From Rotaria socialis (Eukaryota; Rotifera; Eurotatoria; Philodinida; Philodinidae), in NCBI GenBank assembly GCA_905331475.1, contig CAJNYU010002338.1, forward strand, positions 372,001 through 436,000: a stretch of DNA of 64,000 bases, read 5' to 3'. Under the pieces are notes generated by a model. The model was not told where the DNA came from, ran no database searches, and saw only the letters and a list, made by a program, of their open reading frames with translations. Position numbers and translations under genes: made by a program. Positions 47,601 to 61,480 of this stretch are shown one piece after another. Numbering within the stretch: position 1 is the stretch's first letter; each line of letters starts with the position of its first letter.

Positions 47601-48587
47601 TTGCTCCATTTCCATCTCTTGAATATTCTCTATTGGATGGAGTTGGCGACGATGAAGCTATGTTAACTCTCGAGGAACATTTACGACGACGCATAGATGA
47701 ACGGCATCGCCTTAATATGGTAAGAATTGATCCTTTGTTGTTTATTTTTTATTTTTTTTTATTGTAATGTATATTCTAGTTAATTCATGAGCAACACGAT
47801 TATTTACATAAGTTTACTTTTGAATTAGTATCTGACTATGATTCAACAATATCTGATCACGATGAATTAACTAAAGAAAATGAACAACAAAGTAAAACGA
47901 TTCGTCATTTACAAACACGCATAAAATTATTAGAAAAATCTCAAAATGATTTTTATAAAACAACAAATCAAATGGAGCGTGAAAATAAAACTTTAAAATC
48001 AAAAATTGAAGATCGAAATAATGAAATTAAAGCGTCGAAAACGGAACGACGAAAAGATAAAATTGATTTTGAAAATAAATTAAAGATAAAAATCAACGAA
48101 CTTGAACAACAATATGTAAATCAACGATTTCTTATTCAATTGAGTAGATTAAAAAATTGAATTTATTTTACTTTTTAGCTTAATGAATTGAAAACTAGAG
48201 AAATACAAATGCGTGAACTTGAACGACAACATGATGATAAATTAAATATCATTCGATCAATGGCAGCTACTGCAAATACTCCAACAAATGAGTAATGAAA
48301 TCGCTTTTTAGTTATGCGAATAAATCATTTTATTGAATATCTAATATTTATAGAAATGTTTATCAAAATCCATTATCAGTGCGCAAACGATGTCCAAGTG
48401 AAGAACGTATTCTCCAAGAAGTAATTTCATTCAATAATTATGGAAAGATTTTGATTTAAACCGTTTTTTTTCTAGGCATCTGGGCAATCACCATCGTCAC
48501 GTCAAGCTCCAGCTGTACCACCTAAGTAAGTCCACATTTATTTAATACGTCCTTAATTTTGATTTTTCTAGACGATTTCGTATGTAA
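44636..48587 (+). CDS. Kinesin-6 motor KIF23/MKLP1 (Pavarotti), centralspindlin subunit
   Basis: Plus-end kinesin of centralspindlin, working with a CYK4/RacGAP partner at the spindle midzone in cytokinesis. Exons: 44636-44716, 44778-44894, 44943-44969, 45029-45134, 45192-45328, 45378-45493, 45782-45934, 45996-46224, 46278-46380, 46441-46520, 46580-46699, 46761-46924, 47587-47719, 47780-48115, 48179-48291, 48354-48420, 48476-48525, 48572-48587. All are GT-AG and the phases close at 715 aa. Motor domain about 24-440: P-loop GITGSGKT (117-124), SSRSH (299-303), LVDLAGSE (334-341). The kinesin-6 insert [12 protein letters not shown] and [10 protein letters not shown] are specific to KIF23. Then a Pro-rich linker, the PFPSLE...[12 protein letters not shown] neck region and coiled coil (about 523-672). 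The C-terminus ([11 protein letters not shown] to a Pro-rich end) is much shorter than in vertebrates (856-960 aa). Exon 3 is only 27 nt. Confidence 0.93.
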
Positions 48588-51194
48588 AAACACGAATTCT
48601 ACATCGATCAATTTTCATTTTTTTTTCTGTACATTTTGACTTAAATAATGTCTAGTTTATGCGTATATATGTATCTTGTAGAAAAAGATAATAATTAAAT
48701 AAATTTATTCTTAATTGTTGATCCTTCTGTGGTTTGAATTAGTTTTTAAATAAGAAGAAAAGTCTTAGATTGCTGAAGACCTTCAGCTAAATATAATCAA
48801 ATTAAGAGCTGATACCATTGAAATATTTCTAAAAATAATTTCATTCGTGTGGCTTGAAATTAACATTTTATTTATTAATTGATATCAACAGTTTATTTTA
48901 ATATGAATATTTTCGCAGTCGTAGCGGGTGTTTTTTATTAGAATTCAATCTCCTAGAGCATATCATTTTCAAGTGTCAATATATGAAAATTGTAATTGAT
49001 CGATTGGAGTAAATAGCTGATAATCAGTCAGGTTGAAATTGACGATAAAAACATGACTTGATATCTTTGATGGTAAAAAGCTGCCAATATCGCTAAAATT
49101 AATGAAAAATATTCACTTTTTATGACTAAATCTATAAGTCGCCTACAAAAAATTGAGGAATAGTCTAATTTTGAAAAAAAAAGAAACAATTCATTATTAA
49201 ATTCTTCAGTGATGAGAAGATGGTTTGTGATCATTTAATAAAACATTTGCAAGAAGCAAACTAAAATAATCCTACGTTGCTGAACACGATGAATACATAG
49301 GTTAGTGGAATAAAAAACAACGACGAAGAAGCAATGCTCGTCGATTATTTATTCACATCTTGATTGCTGAATCAGATACTTGTTTTTTGTCTCGTTTTCA
49401 AATTATTTTAATACGGATAAACTTGTCATGAATTTCCTAATTCCTAAACAAATCCGTTTCTATGCACGTAGCGTTCAATTTTTTTATCATTTTGATAAAA
49501 GAACTTCGGGTCCCAGTCAAAGGTATAGGCTGGCTTCCGATTGCACGTTTTTTAAAATATAGGAATCCTTAGAGAATCAAGGTTGTCAAAAATATAGGAT
49601 TTTCGATAAAAAAATGGCAAAAAGAGAGGACTTTTTATACATCCTTTCTGTTCAATGGTTTTGGTGTATTTTAACTGCTCTGCTCGAAAATCGTTTTAAT
49701 GAAGCTGTTATAAGCAGTTCAACTGTAGCAAAGATCCTTATGTAATTTTTTCTACTGAAATAAGTCGCTAATTCGAGGATCATTATAAAAGTTTTTCACA
49801 AATTGATAAATAACAATAAAGTAGATCATAAGCTTAGAAAAAATAAATACATGAAGACGACAAATACTATTTCTAATAATAAAAGGAGACGCTTCAGATT
49901 ACGGACATGAGTTCCCAAAAAATCTCAACCTAATTTTATTGTTCTGATAATCAGCATTCATCGCTTATTATTTTCCACAGGCTTATTTTGTATTCTATCA
50001 TAACTCAGTTTTTTCTGGTAACAAATAAATGTAAATAAAAATATAAATACATTGGATGGTGTAAAATTTCATGTGCTTTCAGAATATGTCGTTACTTTAA
50101 AAAAATGTTTTCTTTTGGTAACAATATCCTCAAAATACAGAGTGAAACTTTTTTCCCAGGGATATATTATATACAGCTTTTATATCTAACTAAAACTTCA
50201 CTAAAAAGTCGAAACTAGTACATGATCACTTTGTGAATGTTTTTTTCTTTTGAACTATTTTGTATTCTGTGCTTAGTATTAAACAATTTCTCAGTCAACC
50301 CACTAAATAGGCGAAAGGAAAATACTGTTTAAAACAAATGTCACTATAATACAAGGAGTATACACATTAAAAGTTTTTTTTTCGTCTAAAGATAATAGAA
50401 AAATTAAGCGATTTTCGGAAATTTTCTACTTTTTTCGATAAAATATCGGAAAAATAGGACTTTTTTGAAAATATAGGAAATATAGGTCAAATCGCAGCCC
50501 AGAGTATAGGCTACACGTTCTTGTCTTCGATCTTCAATAACTTTTACTTCACATTTTCAAGACAGAACTGAATTAAATATAGACTTAACAGCTATTGACT
50601 TCTCCCTTGATTTTCGACAATAAAAACCACATAAATTGTTGGATAACTGATAATTGATAATCATTTCTCATCTTTTATATCTACATCCTCAGAATATATA
50701 GTTACTTTTTTCAGTGTTTCATTTTTATTTGTTTCTATTCGACTTTATCTGTCGCCAATATCTTGACTCAACATTTTTTACTATTAATTCAAGGATATAT
50801 TCTGGATATTATTGTCTAAAAAGATAATTATTCTAGAGTTTTTCAAGTAGTGCAAGTTGTTATTTGACATTGAACGAACATGATTATTTTCTGATGTTTC
50901 TAAAAATGGCGTCTTATCTAACTGTAGCTTCTTGTAAATGTTCAATTTCTCTACATCTCTAAACGACCAAATATAGCCCACTATCGTGATGATTCTTTTT
51001 TATGCTTGTAAACGTGTCCTATAGGAACAACGAATATCGTTTATTTCTCTGTTTATCATAACGCCAAACATTTTCTTTTTGTTGAAAAACTTTATTTATT
51101 AAATGTTTCTATTGCTTTGTTATCCAGTAATTAGAAAAAGAAATTGATTGTGCATGCTAGTTAAACTAATAACATTGTAAAATTCATAGACAGT
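48588..51194. other. Intergenic
   Basis: AT-rich DNA between convergent KIF23 and chitinase genes. It contains a possible degraded hAT element (49578-50502) and otherwise only short frames. Confidence 0.4.
49578..50502. mobile_element. Possible degraded hAT-like element
   Basis: The left edge reads CAAGGTTGTCAAAAATATAG and the right edge, on the opposite strand, CTGGGCTGCGATTTGACC. Both resemble CAGGGTTG-type hAT ends. Sub-terminal sequence on each side repeats TATAGGA/TCCTATA and TTTTCGATAAAA-type words in inverted order. No target duplication is intact and there is no transposase. Confidence 0.3.
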
Positions 51195-52894
51195 TTACAA
51201 AAGCTGCCAAAGAGCAGGAATAGCAAATGGTGTCCAATATGGTAATGATTTATGTGCTAGAATACATTGATAGATTTTATTTGCATATGAAACTCGGTCC
51301 CCAATTTTGTAGTTTTTATATTTTTTCCAAACAGGACTTTTATTACTGAATGGTTTTGTTGATGCTAAACGAACAGTAGAAATCGAATTAGTCGCAGCAA
51401 TCGACGGTATTGATGTGGTTGTCGGATTGGATTCTAATGACTGTGTTATATTATTATTATTTAGTATTCTAAATGTAATATCAATTAATTCGTAATTATG
51501 ATTCGTACTTAATTCCCAAAACATAGCACCAGCTAATTTTTCACGTTTTATATAATCACTTTTTATTGTTATCGATTGAGAATCATCATAACTAATCCAT
51601 ATACCTGTCGTTGGATTGTAGAGAAAAGGTACTTTAGATTCGCTATCCCAATGGCGTGTATATGTTGGTAAATAGCTTCTTTTCAAATGATCATAATCAA
51701 AAACTCCATTTTCCCACGTACCAATAGGTAGTTCAGCAGAAGCAGGCTGTGAAAATCCATTTAAATATGTACTATTTACTCCTATACGTGAAAAAAAGAA
51801 ACGATTTATCTATTCTATAAAATCGACTATACCTTGCCAACCACGTCCATATAAACTTAAACCCATAACTAATTGTGAGCGTGGTATCCCAGCTGTGATA
51901 TAACTCTGAATAGCTTCATGAGAGTTATATTTTGATTTCATAAAGGACGGAGGAACATCAGTTGTTGTTTCAGCATTATTTTTGAATAAAGGAGCATTAT
52001 GACCAGTTTTTGTTTCCCAACCACCTAGAACATAAAATTGTAATTAAGCAATGCAAGTTTTCATAGCAAAGTACGCACCATGAAAATCATATGTCATAAC
52101 ATTTATCCAGTCAAGATAGGTAGACATGTTACGTAAATCCATATCAATAATACGTTCAGGACTTGCTCCTGCTCTATATTTACATATGAAATCAAATGAA
52201 TTTTCATTAAAATAATTCTTTTCAGTCTGTTCTATCTTACGCAATAGTTAATAGATAATTTTTCCGATCAACTTTGCCGGCTACATCTAACTGATTCCGA
52301 AGTTCTTTTAACAAAAATAGATAATTTTGTTTATCTTCTGGCCGACGAATATTTGCTGGTAGGCCACCAGATACAGGATATTCCCTAAAAATTCAATAGA
52401 TACGAATTTGAATACGTTGATAGAAGTGAATGCCTACCAATCGACATCAATTCCATCGAAGCCATACTTACGAATAAATTCTATACATGATTGAATAAAT
52501 TTACTTCGACTTTCTGTGTTTACAGCTATATCAGAGAATTTTCCAGACCATGTCTTTAAATGTTTTTCAAAAACAAATGAAAGCAAGAAGAAGAAAAAAG
52601 AATATTTACCCATCCGCCGATGGAAATTGATGTTCGCAGATGTGGATATTTCTGTTTAAGTTTAAGTAATTGATTAAAATTTCCTCGTAATGGTTGATTC
52701 CATGTATCACCAGCAAAGGTTTTTTCAACATCAGCCCATGGATCACCCAAAGCAATTCGTCCATCAAAGCCAATATTAGCAAAAGCATAATTAATATGAG
52801 TTAGTTTATTTCCTTGAATATCACTAACAAAATATGTTCGAGCATAGATTGACCATGCTGCATAATATGCTACAATAAGTGCTACTCCAACCAT
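51195..52894 (-). CDS. GH18 chitinase with C-terminal CBM5/12 chitin-binding module
   Basis: Endochitinase-type glycoside hydrolase. Six exons from 5': 52894-52610, 52553-52438, 52384-52241, 52173-52079, 52024-51833, 51781-51195. All are GT-AG and the phases close at 472 aa. Seen in order: strand 1 VAYYAAWSIYAR, HINYAFANI, SISIGGWTWSGKFSD, the catalytic DGIDVDWEYP (128-137, acid Glu135), VMTYDFHG, GLSLYGRGW, AGAMFWELS, a Thr/Ser-rich linker (about 385-425) and a CBM5/12 module (about 427-472) with GDRVSYANKIYQC, AHKS, W and PALW. The enzyme should be active. Metazoan chitinases usually carry CBM14; CBM5/12 is typical of bacteria, which suggests acquired ancestry now spliced by the host. No signal peptide is evident: the sequence starts almost at strand 1, so a leader exon may be missing or the start may be the in-frame ATG at 52957. 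Confidence 0.9.
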
Positions 52895-55205
52895 GTTTCT
52901 TCTCCTTACTTTGTGTGTAATCGATACTAATTCCTGCCTTTTTGTACACGAAAACATAAAGAAAAAAAATATTTATTTCAGTTATTTAGAAAAACAAAAT
53001 CCTTAAATATATTGGGAAGCCATTTTTTCGTCTGATGAGAAAAGAACATTTCATGACACTCGTATGATGAGCGTAGAATATGTGAAAATTAAAACCCATA
53101 TACAATGGAATTTCTCGTTATTTTAAATGAACAAGAACCCTGAAAGTAATTTGATGACAAAGTCTTTCTGTTCAATACTAAAAATAAACTTCAACAAAGA
53201 AGCATCACAAACGAAAAATGATTGATTGTTTATCAAATATTTCAAATGAGAATAAGAGCGAGCATTATATTGCGAGGTTCGCCTAAACACATATAGAAGA
53301 CAAGTCACTATGCAAGGATTTATCCTTACTGTTTGCATTGCGCAACTGATTTCTGCATGAATGAAACCTTATTTCGTAATTCAATTCAAGATATGATATC
53401 AAAAGTGAACCCGATTGGTTTTTTCGTCGTTCATCGTTTACCCATTTTTTAAGTCATATTATGACGAAGATTGATAGCAAAATATTACTATGTTGATTAT
53501 TAGCTGAATAAAAACTACATTGCACATGAAATTATCACTTAAGTATAGAAAGTGAGTGTTGAATCTCGTTTTCTTTTATTGACGTGGAGCGATTTGGAAA
53601 AATGCGACAATAATTATAAAATGAAGTTTAAAATCTATTAGAAACGTTGTTAATTTATCTTTAACTACTTTTCTGCTAAGAAAAATGGAATTTTTCTATT
53701 GAATCAAAGTTGAGTGCTTCGATTTTCATCCACCTAAATCCACCACTAATAAAAATTCAACAGAAACATGAGTAATCTTTTATATCTCAACGGTAAACTG
53801 CGTCAAAAAATCAGCATAGTCGTAGTTTTGAATGGTAAGTTTTTGAAAATGTTCATTGAATTAACCTTTGTGTATTATATTTTTGTTATTTGCTGCTTTT
53901 AAATTCATTGTTCGTTGTTCGCATTCAATTAGATTTCTCAGTATCAATGTTAATTTATGCACTTTTATACAGAAATCTCTCGAAACTATTTAATTCAAAC
54001 TTTAATAGACGTCATCTAAGTTATTTTATAGTTATCGAAGATTTTATTCGATTATTTCAGTTCTAATAAAATGACTATCAGAACATAAATATCATAAATC
54101 TATACTAAAATGGCATCGGTGTTCTGTAAAGAATTAAAGTTAACGTGCATGTTCAAAAATGCAGATGCTTTTTCTGAGCTCATTTACTTCATCCACTGAA
54201 GTGACTTACATAATTATATTTGTTCGTGTTAAAATTATGAAATATATATATATATATTTTTTATGAGATTTAATGGACGAATGGATTCTAAGTGAAAAAT
54301 TATTGTTGATATGACGTTTCAAATAAGTTTTAATGAGCACGTTGTGCAAGTTGTTAATGTAACATCATTAATTCAACTAAATAGAATTAAATGATAAATA
54401 ACCAAACAACCAGTATTAATCTAAAAGCATCAGACAAAATGAAGCAGAGTAACACCGATTAAATAATCAACCATAAATAACTATTTGTTTCGCTTTCAAT
54501 GTTCGTATTAATAAAGAATGGAAAAAAATATTACTACAACGTATAGTTTTGATCCAACGCGAAAACAAGCAGGCACACATCGATGATGGAGCTGTGTCTA
54601 AAGATATGACGTGACGATTTATTTTGCAATTGTTCGAAAAATTAACTGTTATAAGAATGAGTTAACTGATTGAAATTAGATCAATAAGAAAAATCTTCTA
54701 TGGCCGTAAGTCACACATATTTTCATACCATTTTCTTCTTATTTGACTTTTTGATGTTTCACAATTATATTAAGTAATCATTCATACCCTATCGATTTCT
54801 TTTTCTTTTTTAGTAGAATATTGCCACTAAGAGCTCTTTTTTCTAAACTGCGAATTGAAATGTTATTGTATTGGTTTGCGAATAATTTTGTGGTTAAATT
54901 TTATTTTCTGTTTGTACATCGACTGGTTGATAATTGTACAAGGATGGTTGTGGTAAAAAATAAAGTCTTATATGATAATATGCAGAGTCAATGACGAATT
55001 ATACTCAACTTTTGCATATTGAATTTATCTCTATATGAGTACCTATTTTATCTTATAAACTTATTGACATTTATATAAAATTTTCATAGATAATATTCGA
55101 TTGCATTTCGTTCATTTTAATTCAGAATGAACATGCCAAATTCTAGCATTATGATGGGTACTTCTATGAATGAATTTTGTTATTTCACATTGAAATCGCA
55201 ATTGC
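52895..55205. other. Intergenic, chitinase upstream region
   Basis: AT-rich DNA with an AT run near 54242. If the chitinase has a separate signal-peptide exon, it would lie here, but I could not identify one. No other gene was recognised. Confidence 0.4.
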
Positions 55206-55794
55206 AACTTACGAGGGAAGGTCACAAAGTGATCAATTGCTTTTTCGTTGAAACTGCTTACATTATGTAGCTCCCAAGGAGTTATGAATACGCTGAAAAT
55301 ATTTTGGGCGGATAGCCTATTGTTACCAAAATAGACCACTTCTAAGGTATGGGTTTTAGTGAAAGCCTGGGGACACTTTACATGGAAAGACGCCCTAAGG
55401 AGAACAACTTTTTGTGAACATTTCAGACCTTTCTACGTTTCCTATCACTAGACACAGTTATTGTGAAATTTTTATTTTACGCCTTTCAAATAAAGTGGCA
55501 GCACTTTATGAAAAAAACAAATTCAATGGCCAAAAATATTCATAAAACACTGTTCTCGTTGAGCTCTATTGATATATAAAATTTCAAATCAAAATTCGAA
55601 AATCAATTTTTCTAATGTTCCTGAGGGGGAGTACGGCAATCATAAAACAATGCCATAAAAATGGTCTATTTTCGTAATGATAAGCTATCCGTCCAAAATA
55701 TTTTCAGCGTATTCATAACTCCTTGGGAGCTACATAAAACATGTAGTTTCAACGAAAAAGCGATTGAACACTTGATGGTTTTCCCTCGTTAGTA
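55206..55794. mobile_element. Foldback element with ~140-bp inverted repeats
   Basis: The left arm (55206-55344) and right arm (55658-55794) are inverted copies, roughly 85% identical by eye. Shared blocks include TTTTTCGTTGAAACT, GTAGCTCCCAAGGAGTTATG, AATACGCTGAAAATATTTTG and AAAATAGACCA. The spacer of about 310 bp has no coding capacity. It is unrelated by eye to the foldback at 3.9-5.1 kb. Boundaries are approximate and no target duplication was seen. Confidence 0.68.
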
Positions 55795-57525
55795 ATACTT
55801 AAAATTGAACGAAACAAGTCCCTTTCAGCCAAAGACTACGAAACTATTAGGTTCCGGTAGGCGCCATTCACCCTATAAATTTACTCATCATATCTTGCTG
55901 ACAGATGATCTATTCTATTGCAGTAAGATATTGATTTTACTTCGTTGAAATTTATATTTATATTCAATTCTTCTTCGTTGATCGTCTATCCTTAAATTGA
56001 AATTCATTTACTGCCTTTACTTTTAGTGCTATTAAAAGATGCTTTTGGTTGTTTTTATTATTCATATATCAGACTTCTTTTTAATGATTATTGATTGAAA
56101 TTCAATATAATCCACTCTATTATTCTTCCATGTATTTGCTTTCGTTGAAAAAAAATTATAATCCCTGATGATGAACCATATTGTAAAAGATTCTCGATGA
56201 TTTTCAGAGTGCATATTGCCTTTTAAAGCTTTTTTTCTGAAGCCTACGGCTATTTTATGTGCCAAAAAGAATTTCTAGATCGATCATATCGAACTAATTA
56301 AATTGCTTGATAAGTATTCAATTATAAGTAACAATTATCTCATTCTCCTTTCTTTCTCATCATAGGCAAGCTCATTTGATTTGAAATTAGAATAATTCAA
56401 TGAAATTTGTTTTTCAAGATTCTTGTAACGTAATTAATAATTAGGCTAGATTTATCCTGAAGAGTGCTTCTAAAAATTATTTCAAATTGAAATTGCTTTC
56501 TCTTTTATGAGACTATCTACGAAATTTCTTCTCTGAATCATAAAGTATTTGCTTGCAAATTGTGAATTTATCTTTGTAAAAAAATCGTCGAATGTTATGA
56601 TTGAAAAATATTTCTAAAGAACAAAAGAGGCTCGTTTTTATTATACACATTGTTATCAATTTTTGCTTCATTTCTCAATTTTCTAAATCAAGATCTCAAT
56701 CTATCCATTATTAGCATTTCCATTCATCATTATTATTTGCTTAATATGCATTAACGGTAATAGTTCAAATATTATCGATCGAGCAATCTTTTCAATAAAT
56801 GCAAATATTATTTTGTTTTTCTATTAATAGATTTTCTTTTCTCGATAAAAGCTTTTTTTACTACTGATTGAATAAATAATAGTATTTACGTTTAGCAAGA
56901 AAAAAACCTAAAATAAAAACTAGAACATATACGTCATATTCGTTTAGATTAAAACATGAATTTGTTTTAGTGTGACTTTTGATCAATTTATAACTGCGAA
57001 AAATATATGATTGATTATCATTATCATCTTTGTAAATGTAATTTTATTTTTTCGTGAAATTTTCCTTGTTGTCTTCGTTATTTTTTGTTTCATCATGAGT
57101 GACGCTTTTTTCTCAAGCAACACAGAAATCTAAATGCACTTTTAACATTGAGTATGCTCAACAAGAAAACATACTCATCTAATATCAAAAACATTGTCAT
57201 TCCATAACACGATCCGAACAAGAACAAGAACAAGAACAGCGATGTCCTATTACCCTAGAGGTTGAGCAAAAAAACTGACAAAAAAGAAATATGAAAGAAT
57301 GAACGTTTCATAGAACAAAACAAAAATGACAGAAACATACGCTCAGAATTGCTAGGAAGTTTGTAATTGATTGCTGGTTAATTATTCGATTTAAATACAC
57401 AAAAAATATTGGTTGTTTATATTGAAAATACATTCGCTATATCAATACTAATTCATATAAAAGAATCACATCTAACTGATTATGCTGTAGAAGATAAATT
57501 CTCTTTATTTCTTTGATATGAAAAA

Positions 57526-57551
57526 GAAACCTTTTCTATAGAAAAGGTTTC
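57526..57551. repeat. 26-bp perfect palindrome
   Basis: GAAACCTTTTCTA is followed immediately by its exact complement, so 13 bp pair with no spacer. It could be a cruciform or hairpin-forming site or a dimeric protein-binding site; nothing around it says which. Confidence 0.85.
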
Positions 57552-58248
57552 TCGAATTTAGTAGTATCTATCTTAGTATTCATTGATTATGTGTACCATA
57601 ATAAATGAATTCAATTAAAGTGAACGATGAAAATGATGGTAGCATAGTTCTTTTGTATCTATGCCAATTGAAGTGTCGATTCTTTTTCTTGCTCGTGTCT
57701 TTTTGAAAGCTACATTCAGAAATATCTTCATCTCCTTGTTTCCTAGTCGATTAATGAGAACACTGAGTCGAACTTTTTTTGTTTTGTTTTGTATATGCAA
57801 CTCAGCACTAATGCTTAGTCTGTATTTGTATGAACCAGAAGGCATTTTTCTTCCTTCTGTCGTTAACCATCGTGCTGTTGCTGTTTTCATGTAATTAAGC
57901 ATTCTCGTTTTTCTCCTTTCCAAGGTGAGCATATCTTTTTTTAGCGATTCTTTTAGTTGAAGCTATCTTTAGTTGGTGAGACTAGTTTGTCGTGTATTTG
58001 TTCATCTATTGTAATCTGCGAGTCTCTTGAGTAGCAGATGAGTTATCAGCTTCATTCCACTTTTTTGGTCCTAACACATGATAAAGTCAGTAGTACGAGA
58101 AGAAAAGAGATAACCAATATGGAAATCGTAAAAAGCTTGAACGAATAAAAGTAGGAGGAGCCACACATCGACGTTCCCAGAAAACGGAACACATACATGC
58201 ATACGTAATACTGTCATCAAGAATTTGTATATTGTAACCAAGCCCTTT

Positions 58249-58269
58249 TCTCTCTCTCTCTCTCTCTCT
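58249..58269. repeat. CT dinucleotide microsatellite
   Basis: About ten CT units in the region upstream of calmodulin. A shorter CT run lies at about 58874-58890. Confidence 0.85.
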
Positions 58270-59123
58270 TGACGACGACTAAAAGGGAACAAACAGAAAA
58301 AAAACAAAGAGTAGACAGAACAGCGCGTTGTCAAACAGAAGAAAAGAAAAGAGAATAAAATACGACTCATAGAATTCTGTGTATTATTGTACGAAGAGTG
58401 GTCTCTTGTTGCATCCGAGCAGTCTTCTTGTGCTTTTTTTGCTACGACTATAGAGGACTACAATCAATGTTGCATCGTATCGTAGCTACTCTTAGCCTGA
58501 CAGCGACATTATTTTTTTCGGTCGTTGTAACACCGCTGGCGTCGAAGCAAGAATGCAAAAAAAAGAAAAGAATAATGAACATACCTCTTCTGCTGCAAGC
58601 GATGAGAGAGAAAAAGAAGAAAAATCAATTTTCTATTCCTTCTAGTTGGATATTACAACGTGCTATGTTTTTTGCTCTTCGTTAAATAAAGATCTCTTTT
58701 TCTTGTTTTTTTCTCTCTGTTCTATATCACAAGTAAACGAGAATCGTCGTTGTCGTGCTGCCATCGTCACCATTAGAGAAAATACTCTTCATGTCGCTGT
58801 GTCAAAGAGAAAGATAAGTTGCTGCTATTTGCCTTGTGTTATTGTATATCGCGTTCGCGCCTAGTCGAACCTCTCCTCTCTCTCTCTCTATTGCTCGTCT
58901 CTCTCTTGTTCGCGCATTCTCCTTCTCTATCTACGACTGAACAGCATCGCACAGAGACACACACATACAAATACATTCATACACGCGTACGCACGAATCC
59001 CGGTGTTGACCAAAAGAAACAAGAACAGCGAACAATTGTCGTTTCGAACCTGGTACACAGGTCGATTATAAAAGATTCAAACGAGTGGAAATTTAGGACA
59101 TTTTCAATTCCATTTTTATCATA

Positions 59124-61480
<2,357 letters not shown>

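Larger units (their letters stand above)
55795..59123. other. Intergenic and calmodulin promoter / 5' leader
   Basis: AT-rich DNA to about 57.6 kb, then less AT-rich, pyrimidine/purine-rich DNA up to the calmodulin start. The last several hundred bases (with CT runs near 58249 and 58874) probably contain promoter and 5'-untranslated exon. Several open frames of 70-105 codons occur but none is recognisable. Confidence 0.45.

Noticed and set aside
57615..57932. 105-codon minus-strand frame upstream of calmodulin
   Set aside because: Overlapped by an open frame on the other strand, no family match, and located in a compositionally biased stretch; not enough to call a gene.
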